DNA of 5,712 bases, from the NCBI GenBank assembly GCA_902549785.1, contig CACCWT010000033.1, positions 1 through 5,712 of the forward strand, given 5' to 3'. The notes beneath the pieces are model-generated. The model was not told where the DNA came from and did no database searches. It saw nothing but the letters and a program-made list of their open reading frames with translations. Shown here in pieces: positions 1 through 5,632 of this stretch. The position numbers and the translations under genes are program-made. Source of the stretch: an uncultured Pelagibacteraceae bacterium. GTDB taxonomy: Bacteria > Pseudomonadota > Alphaproteobacteria > Pelagibacterales > Pelagibacteraceae. The first letter of the stretch is position 1, and each line of letters starts with the position of its first letter.

Positions 1-83
1 CAATTTATTGGAAAATCGTCTTTACTTGCAACTTTTTCATTTTGCTCTTGTAATTGCTTGTCTTGTAATTCTTTATCACTCAT
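1..83 (-). CDS. N-terminus of probable TRAP transporter small permease (DctQ-like), partial
   Basis: A minus-strand frame opens with ATG at 83-81 and stays open to the left edge, giving 27 codons (MSDKELQDKQ... ending DDFPIN) and two bases of the next. The visible part is hydrophilic, rich in Gln, Lys, Glu and Asp. It would be a cytoplasmic tail before a first membrane helix, which lies outside the window. The assignment to the DctQ small membrane subunit rests on context only: the gene follows a TRAP solute-binding protein on the same strand, and dctP-dctQ-dctM is a usual TRAP gene order. No family motif is visible in these residues. The 65-bp gap to the upstream gene holds a stem-loop, and no Shine-Dalgarno sequence precedes the ATG, only a run of seven T. 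It could instead be another small protein. Confidence 0.5.
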   Translation of the reverse strand, partial: MSDKELQDKQLQEQNEKVASKDDFPIN

Positions 84-87
84 TGGC

Positions 88-126
88 AAAAAAATTTTAT
101 AAGAAGGGCCTATTTTAGACCCTTCT
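88..126 (-). terminator. Stem-loop plus T-run between the TRAP receptor gene and the next gene (leaky terminator or mRNA stabiliser)
   Basis: Read on the minus strand, AGAAGGG (126-120) pairs perfectly with CCCTTCT (108-102). In RNA the stem continues inward through a U·G wobble (119/109) and the pairs 118-110, 117-111 and 116-112. This makes an 11-bp stem closed by an AAA loop at 115-113. The stem begins 22 nt after the receptor gene's TAA. A run of seven T (94-88) follows the stem after 7 nt, later than in a classical intrinsic terminator. The structure probably lowers expression of the downstream permease gene relative to the abundant binding protein, or protects the 3' end of the receptor mRNA. 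Folding was done by eye and no energy was calculated. Confidence 0.6.
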
Positions 127-148
127 ATATTTTGTTAAGTGCTTTTTA

Positions 149-1165
149 TTATAGGATACCGTTAGCTTTCATGTAAGCTTTATGTATCTCTATAAGAGCA
201 GCAGCTTCTGGAGATTTAGTCTTCCATTCTTCCCATGCCCCAAGTGCAGCATTTCTGAACTTTAGTCTATCCTCTCTTGACCAGTCATGAAGAGTAACGC
301 CCATTTCATTCAAAGCTTTTACAGCTTCAGCGTTTTTTCTCTCAACTAAGCTAGTAATAGTTCTTCCTGCTATTTCTATTCCTGCTTTCATTGCACCCTG
401 TTCATGAGGCTTTAACTTGTTCCAAACTTTTGTGTTACAAGCTAAGTGGTCAGCTGGCATAGAGTGGAAACCTGGATATGTAGCATATTTATTTTGCTCA
501 TAGTGTCCACCAGCATAATTTGTAGCTAATGATGAATAGTCAGCACCATCGATTAGACCAGTTTGTAAAGCAGTTGGAACTTCACCAAAGTCCATAACGA
601 TTGGCTTAGCTCCTAATGCTGTAAAGATCATACTTTCCATTCCTGGAGGTGATCTAAATTTAAAGTCTTTTAGTGAAGCAACATCTGGAATTGGTCTGCT
701 AGAAATTAAAGACTCATGTCCTGGTATCCACCAACCAATTAATGTCATTCCATATTTATTGTAAAGTGCATCAACAGCTTCTTGAGCTCCTGGGAAATTC
801 AAGAATTCATATTGTTGATATGGGTTATCATATCCACCCATTACATCGCCTGCAAATTGGAAAGCTGCGTTTTTACCAGTTTGGTAACCAGCCCCTGTCA
901 TATCACAGTCAATAATTCCAGTTTGTGCAGAGTTAAATACCTCAGCTGACTTACCTGTTACAGATGACGAGTAAAACATTTGTATTTTCAAACTTCCACC
1001 AGAAAACATTTCAACGTTTTTTGCAAATTGCGCTGCAACTTCACCATTTGGTGAGCTTGCTGTAAAGTGGGTTTCTATTTTAAGAGTTTTTGCATGAGCA
1101 GAACCAAATAAAGCAATAGATACCACAGCAATAACAGCTGTTAGTTTTGATATTAATTTTAACAT
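149..1165 (-). CDS. dctP: TRAP transporter solute-binding protein, DctP family
   Basis: This is a periplasmic receptor of a tripartite ATP-independent transporter, which binds a carboxylate ligand and hands it to DctQ/DctM. At 338 aa it has the normal family length. Residues 1-25 form a Sec signal peptide: Lys4 and Lys7, a hydrophobic core at about 8-21, and a cleavage site after AHA (23-25). The mature protein shows the DctP fold: ETHFTASSPNGE near its start, FRSPPG at 170-175 with Arg171 in the position of the family's carboxylate-binding arginine, and GEVPTALQTGLIDGAD at 194-209. The stretch around YPGFH (230-234) resembles the mannitol/chloroaromatic-type DctP branch. The tryptophan pair at 145-146 may line the pocket. 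The ATG is supported by GAGAGG five bases upstream, the clearest ribosome binding site in the window. A 124-bp gap separates it from the dehydrogenase, so it may have its own promoter. The ligand cannot be read from sequence; neighbours suggest a sugar acid or keto acid. Confidence 0.93.
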   Translation of the reverse strand: MLKLISKLTAVIAVVSIALFGSAHAKTLKIETHFTASSPNGEVAAQFAKNVEMFSGGSLKIQMFYSSSVTGKSAEVFNSAQTGIIDCDMTGAGYQTGKNAAFQFAGDVMGGYDNPYQQYEFLNFPGAQEAVDALYNKYGMTLIGWWIPGHESLISSRPIPDVASLKDFKFRSPPGMESMIFTALGAKPIVMDFGEVPTALQTGLIDGADYSSLATNYAGGHYEQNKYATYPGFHSMPADHLACNTKVWNKLKPHEQGAMKAGIEIAGRTITSLVERKNAEAVKALNEMGVTLHDWSREDRLKFRNAALGAWEEWKTKSPEAAALIEIHKAYMKANGIL

Positions 1166-1170
1166 TATTT

Positions 1171-1176
1171 CCTCTC
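1171..1176 (-). promoter_or_regulatory. Shine-Dalgarno sequence of the TRAP receptor gene
   Basis: The minus strand reads GAGAGG, then AAATA, then the ATG at 1165. Composition and spacing are right for a strong ribosome binding site, and this fixes the start so that it gives a complete signal peptide. The other starts in the window lack anything comparable, which fits the high synthesis usual for periplasmic binding proteins. Confidence 0.75.
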
Positions 1177-1234
1177 AGTTGTGTTATTAGTTAAATTTAA
1201 ACACAAAGAGAAAAAGATTTCAAATAAAAGAGAG

Positions 1235-1263
1235 AATTTATATATTTATAAAATATATAATTT
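1235..1263 (-). promoter_or_regulatory. AT-only inverted repeat in the region upstream of the TRAP receptor gene (candidate operator/promoter)
   Basis: TTATATATTT (1238-1247) and AAATATATAA (1251-1260) are perfect inverted copies around ATA. Two more pairs lie beyond one mismatch, at 1235-1236 and 1262-1263. The repeat lies 73-95 bases upstream of the receptor ATG in a 124-bp gap. On the minus strand a weak promoter can be drawn across it: TTCAAA (1267-1262) and TATATA (1244-1239) with a 17-bp spacer. Each hexamer matches the sigma-70 consensus at only four of six positions. The arms contain no G or C, so it would make a poor terminator; an operator or simply promoter-melting DNA is more likely. 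In such AT-rich DNA chance symmetry is a real alternative. Confidence 0.35.
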
Positions 1264-1289
1264 TGAATAGTACAACTTTTAGTCGAATA

Positions 1290-2258
1290 TTAAACCACTT
1301 CTGAAAGTAATGGTTTATTTGAGAAAAAACACTTTAAATTATTAACTGCTAGCATGCTCATAGCTAATCGAGTTTCATGTGTCGCACTACCAACATGAGG
1401 CAACACAAAACAATTGTCTAATTCTAAATATCTTTCATCTAAATTTGGCTCATTATTAAATACATCAAGTCCAGCACCATAAATTTTTTTGTTTTTCAAA
1501 ACCTCTATTAGCGCATCGTCATCTACAGTTGATCCTCTTGATGTATTTATAAATATTGAATGTTTTGGAAATAATTTCAATGTTTCTGAATTAATTATAT
1601 CTTTAGTTTCTGGAGTAGCTGGGGTATGTAAGCTTATATAATCACAATTAGGTAACATAGATTTTAAATCTGAATAATAAACAGCATCTTTTTCAAGATC
1701 TTTAGATAATCTATTTCTATTGAAATAAATTACTTTCATTTTAAAAGCTCTTGCCCTATCAGCTACAATCTGACCAATTCTTCCCATTCCTATTATGCCT
1801 AAAGTTTTTCCTGTAATTTCATTACCAACCATTAATTTAGTAATATCTGGTCTATGATCTTTCCATGTATTTGTCTTTACTAAATTGTAAGCCTCTCCAA
1901 TTCTTCTTGAAGATGCTAAAATTAGTAGAATAGTAATTTCTGCTACAGCATCATTTAATACATTCGGTGTATTCGATACTTTTATGTTTTTTTCATTAGC
2001 TGATTGAGTATTTATATTGTCATATCCAACTCCAACATGAGCAATTACTTTTAACCTACCTGTCAAACTATCAAAGAAATTCTTATCTAATTTATCAAAA
2101 CTTGTTGAAATTAATCCATCATAATTATTTACAAGTTTAATTAATTCTTCATACGGATAAGGTTTGTCCTTCAAATTTAAAGTAACATCGAATTCTTGTT
2201 TTAATATTTCCTCTGCTCCATCAGAGATTTTTCTAGAAACTAGTATTTTTGGTTTCAT
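1290..2258 (-). CDS. D-isomer-specific 2-hydroxyacid dehydrogenase (glyoxylate/2-ketogluconate reductase-like)
   Basis: This cytoplasmic enzyme interconverts 2-keto acids and D-2-hydroxy acids with NAD(P)H. At 322 aa it has the usual length. The Rossmann dinucleotide motif GMGRIG is at 157-162, inside a nucleotide-binding domain of about 100-290 flanked by the two halves of the catalytic domain. The catalytic trio is intact: Arg241 in NTSRG, Glu270 in FNNEP and His288 in LPHVGSAT. Arg181, just after the second Rossmann strand (IYFNR), is the kind of residue that favours NADPH over NADH. HVGVGYDNI (74-82) is typical of the glyoxylate/hydroxypyruvate and 2-ketogluconate reductase (GhrB-like) branch. 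Its ATG directly follows the TAG of the upstream dehydratase with no intervening base and no Shine-Dalgarno sequence, so translation is probably coupled. It may reduce a 2-keto-aldonate to the dehydratase's substrate, or glyoxylate/hydroxypyruvate further down. The family is certain; the substrate is not. Confidence 0.9.
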   Translation of the reverse strand: MKPKILVSRKISDGAEEILKQEFDVTLNLKDKPYPYEELIKLVNNYDGLISTSFDKLDKNFFDSLTGRLKVIAHVGVGYDNINTQSANEKNIKVSNTPNVLNDAVAEITILLILASSRRIGEAYNLVKTNTWKDHRPDITKLMVGNEITGKTLGIIGMGRIGQIVADRARAFKMKVIYFNRNRLSKDLEKDAVYYSDLKSMLPNCDYISLHTPATPETKDIINSETLKLFPKHSIFINTSRGSTVDDDALIEVLKNKKIYGAGLDVFNNEPNLDERYLELDNCFVLPHVGSATHETRLAMSMLAVNNLKCFFSNKPLLSEVV

Positions 2259-4034
2259 CTAATGGGAGTTTCTTAAAATACCCTTAGTTTTAGTAATATC
2301 TAAATATTGATCTCTTGACATTATACATGCTCCATCTTCGAGTTGACCAACATTTGATCTAGAAATTTCTTGCCAAGGAGTTTGGTTAGTAAGCTTTTTT
2401 ATTTTTTTCTTTTTTCTTCTTTTTATAAATTCTAATTTTGTTATTTGAAGGTCTACTCTTCTTTTATTTAAATCTATTGTCATTTTATCGCCAGTTTTAA
2501 TAATAGCTAAATCTCCACCTACTGCAGATTCTGGTGATACATGAAGTATTGATGGACTTTCTGAGGTACCGCTTTGTCTACCATCACCAAGTGTTGGTAA
2601 AGCATTTATGCCCTTTTTTAATAATCTATCTGGTGGTTGCATGTTCACCACTTCAGCAGATCCTGGATATCCGACAGGTCCACATCCTCTTATTATTAAG
2701 ATTGAATTTTCATCAATCTTTAACTTTTTGCTATTTATTCTTTTATGATAATCTTCAGGTCCTTCAAAAACTACAGCTTTACCTTTAAAGACATTTGGAT
2801 GTTTGGGATTTGACAAATATCTTTCCCTAAATTCTTTGCTAATAACTGAAGTTTTCATGATTGCTGATGAAAAGAAATTGCCTTTCATAACTAAAAAACC
2901 TGCCTTATCAGTTAAATTATCTTTGAAAGTTTTTATTACATCTCTATCGACATTGATTTTTTTTCTTAAGTTTTGAGCAACTGTTTTTCCTGTCACAGTT
3001 ATTAAGTTTTGGTGGATTTTTTTATGCTTCATTAATTCTTTCATGATTGCAGGTATACCGCCTGCTCTGTAAAAACCTTCCATTAGATGCTCTCCAGCAG
3101 GTTGGCAGTTCGCTAATAAAGGAATTTTGTGCCCTAATTTTTGCCAATTGGATAAATCGAATCTTACACCCATGTGTTTTGCAATTGCAATTAGATGAGT
3201 AGTACAATTACTTGATGCACCTATAGCACTAGCAACTACAACTGCATTTTCAAAAGCTTTCTTTGTCATTATTTTAGAAGGTGTAAGATCTTCGTGGACC
3301 ATATTTACAATTCTCGATCCTGTCTCAAAAGAAATTTGTTCTCTTTCTCGATAAGGTGCTGGTATCACAGCACATCCAGGTAAAGACATTCCTAATGCTT
3401 CCGCCACTGAATTCATTGAAGAAGCGGTACCCATTGTATTACAATGACCAGGACTTGGTGATGATGCAGCTGCCATATCCATAAATTCCTCGTAATTAAT
3501 TTCTCCTTTAGCATGTAATCTTCTTGCTTCCCAAATAATAGTACCCGCTCCAGCTTTCTTACCCTTGTAATTTCCATCCAGCATTGGGCCGCCAGATAAA
3601 ACAATTGCAGGAATGTTTACTGTAGCAGCAGCCATTAAAGCTGCTGGAGTAGTTTTATCACAACCAGTTGTAAGTATTACTCCATCGATTGGATATCCGT
3701 AAAGAACTTCGACCAACGATAAATAAGATAAATTTCTGTCCAACATCGCAGTTGGTTTTTTTCCAGTTTCTTGGATTGGATGAGTAGGAAATTCCATCGG
3801 AATACCGCCTGCTCTTCTAATTCCATCTTTAATTCTTTTGCTTAAAGATAAAAAATGTCTATTGCATGGGGATAAATCGCTACCTGACTGTGCGATACCT
3901 ATAATTGGATTGCCCGATTGAAGCTCTTCTCTTGTAAGTCCATAATTAAGATATCTTTCTAAATACATGGCTGTCATACCAGGGTCTTTAGGATCGTCAA
4001 ACCATTGTTTGCTTCTTAAATTCTTTTTTTTCAT
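2259..4034 (-). CDS. IlvD/Edd-family sugar-acid dehydratase, closest to D-xylonate/L-arabinonate dehydratase (XylD-like)
   Basis: The family uses a [2Fe-2S] cluster and Mg2+ to dehydrate aldonic acids to 2-keto-3-deoxy acids in the cytoplasm. At 591 aa it matches the pentonate dehydratase branch. Cys57 (SPCNR), Cys125 (TTGCDKTTP) and Cys198 (GHCNTMGTAS) have the spacing I recall for the three cluster-region cysteines of Caulobacter xylonate dehydratase (68 and 73 residues). Lys126 is the conserved metal-site lysine, and Ser488 in GDGRQSGT is the expected catalytic serine. From memory, long blocks (YPIDGVILTTGCDK, IPAPYRERE, EVVNMQPPD, TPWQEI) resemble that enzyme more than branched-chain IlvD or 6-phosphogluconate Edd. 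I chose the ATG at 4034. An in-frame TTG lies immediately before it and would add one residue; no Shine-Dalgarno supports either. A basic tract KRRKKKKIKKL (538-548) is unusual. It is first in the leftward block and coupled to the dehydrogenase. Arabinonate, galactonate, fuconate or gluconate are alternative substrates. Confidence 0.92.
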   Translation of the reverse strand: MKKKNLRSKQWFDDPKDPGMTAMYLERYLNYGLTREELQSGNPIIGIAQSGSDLSPCNRHFLSLSKRIKDGIRRAGGIPMEFPTHPIQETGKKPTAMLDRNLSYLSLVEVLYGYPIDGVILTTGCDKTTPAALMAAATVNIPAIVLSGGPMLDGNYKGKKAGAGTIIWEARRLHAKGEINYEEFMDMAAASSPSPGHCNTMGTASSMNSVAEALGMSLPGCAVIPAPYREREQISFETGSRIVNMVHEDLTPSKIMTKKAFENAVVVASAIGASSNCTTHLIAIAKHMGVRFDLSNWQKLGHKIPLLANCQPAGEHLMEGFYRAGGIPAIMKELMKHKKIHQNLITVTGKTVAQNLRKKINVDRDVIKTFKDNLTDKAGFLVMKGNFFSSAIMKTSVISKEFRERYLSNPKHPNVFKGKAVVFEGPEDYHKRINSKKLKIDENSILIIRGCGPVGYPGSAEVVNMQPPDRLLKKGINALPTLGDGRQSGTSESPSILHVSPESAVGGDLAIIKTGDKMTIDLNKRRVDLQITKLEFIKRRKKKKIKKLTNQTPWQEISRSNVGQLEDGACIMSRDQYLDITKTKGILRNSH

Positions 4035-4069
4035 CAAATTATAAATATTTTATTTCAATTAAATTAATT

Positions 4070-4075
4070 TATAAT
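4070..4075 (+). promoter_or_regulatory. Candidate -10 element (TATAAT) for the altronate dehydratase gene
   Basis: An exact TATAAT on the plus strand ends 24 bases before the ATG at 4100. Initiation about seven bases downstream would leave a leader of roughly 17 nt. The bases where a -35 box would sit (about 4046-4053) are TATTTTAT, a poor match, so recognition could depend on an activator. In AT-rich DNA an exact hexamer is weak evidence alone; its position at the correct distance from a divergent start supports it. Confidence 0.4.
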
Positions 4076-4087
4076 GTTTTATAAAAC
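4076..4087. promoter_or_regulatory. Perfect 12-bp palindrome, candidate operator
   Basis: GTTTTATAAAAC reads identically on both strands. It abuts the candidate TATAAT and covers the expected transcription start of the altronate dehydratase gene, a classical place for a repressor site. It contains the only G and nearly the only C in this part of the gap, placed symmetrically at its ends. The protein that would bind it is not encoded in the window; GntR- or LacI-type regulators often control sugar-acid genes. Its core TTTATAAAA also occurs in the inverted repeat upstream of the TRAP receptor gene (1245-1253). Confidence 0.4.
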
Positions 4088-4099
4088 TTATATTGAAAA

Positions 4100-5605
4100 A
4101 TGAATAGTCTAATTGTTCTAAATAAAAATGACAATGTTGGCGTAAGTCAATTCATTATGCCAGAAAAAACAAAAATAAATGATCAGGATATTAGCACTAT
4201 TGATCCAATACCTTTTGGACATAAAGTTTGTTTAAAACCAATTAAAAAAGGCGACCCGATAATCAAATATGATCAAATAATAGGATTTGCCTCAAAAAAT
4301 ATAAGTGCAGGCGAACATGTTCACACGCATAATTTAGAATTTAAAGAATTTGAAAGAGCCTTTAAAGTAAATAATAAAAAAACAATTGTTGATGAAAATG
4401 CAGATACTTTTTTCAATGGAATTTTGAGAGAAAATGGTCAAGTTGCTACAAGAAACTATATAGGAATTGTAAGTACAGTAAATTGTTCGGCAACTGTAAC
4501 AAAGATGATTGTTGAAAAGATAAAATATTCAAACATTTTAAATAATTACCCTAATATAGATGGAATCGTTCCAATTACGCATTCTACTGGATGTGGCATG
4601 AATACAGTTAGCGAAGGAATGCAAATGTTTCAAAGAACAATTGATGGTTTTAAAAATCATCCAAATTTTTCACATGTTTTTGTCATTGGCTTAGGTTGCG
4701 AATGCGCACAAGTAAGTTTATTTGATGAGTCTGTCAAAAAACATAACAGGATACATTTTTTAACGATTCAAGATGAGGGTGGCACAAAAAAAATTGTAGA
4801 TAAAGTCTTATCTCAAATTAAAAATCTGTTATCAGAGGCTAATGATATTAAAAGAACTCCAGAGTCAGTGAGTCATTTAACTTTGGCTCTTCAATGTGGT
4901 GGCTCAGATGGATATTCGGGTATAACTGCAAATCCAGCTTTGGGTGTAGCAGCTGATATGTTGGTAAAAAAAGGGGGAAGTTCTATATTATCAGAAACTC
5001 CTGAAATTTATGGTGCAGAACACCTTTTAATCAATAGAGCAAACTGCCAAGAAACAGCAAATAAACTTATGAAAAGACTAGAATGGTGGAAGCATTATAC
5101 TTCAATAAACAATAGTACAATGGACAACAATCCTGCACCAGGAAATAAAAGAGGTGGCTTAACTACAATTCTAGAAAAATCTCTTGGTGCTGTTGCAAAG
5201 GGCGGTAAATCAATTTTAGAAGATGTATTAGAATATGCAGAGCCATTGAAAAATAAAGGCTTTAATTTTATGGACTCTCCAGGGTATGATCCAGTTTCTG
5301 TTACAGGACAAGTTGCTTCTGGTGCAAATGTCATATGTTTTACTACAGGTAGAGGTTCTTGCTTTGGATGTAAACCGGTACCAAGTTTAAAATTGTCTAC
5401 TAATTCTGCAATGTATAAAAAAATGGAAGAAGATATGGATATTAATTGTGGAACAATAGCTGAAGGAAAAGAAGATATTGAAGAAGTTGGAAGTAAGATA
5501 TTTGATCTTGTTGTAAATACCGCTTCAGGAAATAAATCAAAAAGTGAAATTAATGGCTACGGTGATGAGGAATTTAATCCTTGGCAAGTAGGCGTTGTAA
5601 TGTAA
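4100..5605 (+). CDS. uxaA: Altronate dehydratase (UxaA family, full length with SAF domain)
   Basis: Enzymes of this family dehydrate hexonic acids. UxaA converts D-altronate to 2-keto-3-deoxy-D-gluconate in hexuronate breakdown, with a metal such as Fe2+ or Mn2+. The 501-aa length is normal. Residues 1 to about 90 form the N-terminal SAF domain, with GHKVCLKPI at 40-48 and the His-rich GEHVHTHNL at 71-79 (His73, 75, 77). The catalytic part follows: GQVATRNYIG (113-122), HSTGCGM (161-167), GLGCECAQ (197-204), QCGGSDGYSGITANPALG (265-282), PGYDPVSVTGQVASGAN (394-410), TGRGSCFGCKPVPS (416-429), and the typical end EFNPWQVGVVM. No conserved block is missing. The ATG gives the standard SAF-domain start (NDNVGVS at 10-16), though no Shine-Dalgarno precedes it. 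It is transcribed away from the XylD-like dehydratase, an unrelated fold with a similar reaction. Galactarate dehydratase (GarD) is a related family, so the exact hexonate is inferred. Confidence 0.92.
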   Translation: MNSLIVLNKNDNVGVSQFIMPEKTKINDQDISTIDPIPFGHKVCLKPIKKGDPIIKYDQIIGFASKNISAGEHVHTHNLEFKEFERAFKVNNKKTIVDENADTFFNGILRENGQVATRNYIGIVSTVNCSATVTKMIVEKIKYSNILNNYPNIDGIVPITHSTGCGMNTVSEGMQMFQRTIDGFKNHPNFSHVFVIGLGCECAQVSLFDESVKKHNRIHFLTIQDEGGTKKIVDKVLSQIKNLLSEANDIKRTPESVSHLTLALQCGGSDGYSGITANPALGVAADMLVKKGGSSILSETPEIYGAEHLLINRANCQETANKLMKRLEWWKHYTSINNSTMDNNPAPGNKRGGLTTILEKSLGAVAKGGKSILEDVLEYAEPLKNKGFNFMDSPGYDPVSVTGQVASGANVICFTTGRGSCFGCKPVPSLKLSTNSAMYKKMEEDMDINCGTIAEGKEDIEEVGSKIFDLVVNTASGNKSKSEINGYGDEEFNPWQVGVVM

Positions 5606-5632
5606 CTTTTGATTTATTGATAAAAACCTCCA

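Larger units (their letters stand above)
4035..4099. promoter_or_regulatory. Divergent promoter region between the two dehydratase genes
   Basis: Only 65 bp separate the two start codons, and almost all of it is A or T. ATTATAAAT (4038-4046) and ATTTATAAT (4067-4075) are perfect inverted copies 20 bp apart, each carrying a TATAAT hexamer pointing outward toward its own gene. The rightward one is well placed for a short leader. The leftward one (4043-4038) lies only three bases from its ATG, too close for normal initiation, so the leftward transcript may start from another element. No convincing -35 hexamer is visible for either direction, and neither gene has a Shine-Dalgarno sequence. The layout implies shared control of both dehydratases, but it has been read by eye only. 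Confidence 0.5.

Noticed and set aside
2534..2788. Plus-strand open frame of 84 codons inside the dehydratase gene
   Set aside because: It lies antisense to a well-conserved coding region and has no family features. Its Leu-rich composition is what the complement of AT-rich coding DNA gives.
3022..3604. Two short minus-strand frames (3022-3207 and 3413-3604) within the dehydratase gene
   Set aside because: Both are out-of-frame readings of the conserved dehydratase sequence, with no recognisable domain or start signal.
2259..4034. Branched-chain amino-acid dihydroxy-acid dehydratase (IlvD) or 6-phosphogluconate dehydratase (Edd)
   Set aside because: Shared family motifs are present, but the N-terminal RSKQWFDDP block, the PYREREQ segment and the C-terminal TPWQEI region fit the pentonate dehydratase branch, and the neighbours are sugar-acid genes.
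4035..4037. TTG as start codon of the XylD-like dehydratase
   Set aside because: It lies directly before an in-frame ATG and adds only one residue. No ribosome binding site favours it, so the ATG at 4034 is the simpler choice.
5095..5334. Minus-strand open frame of 79 codons inside uxaA
   Set aside because: It is antisense to conserved UxaA motifs and has no ribosome binding site or family resemblance.
5613..5624. Possible terminator after uxaA (TTTAT/ATAAA around TG)
   Set aside because: The stem has only five A-T pairs and a two-base loop with no T-run after it, and a downstream same-strand gene starts shortly after. It is not a credible terminator.
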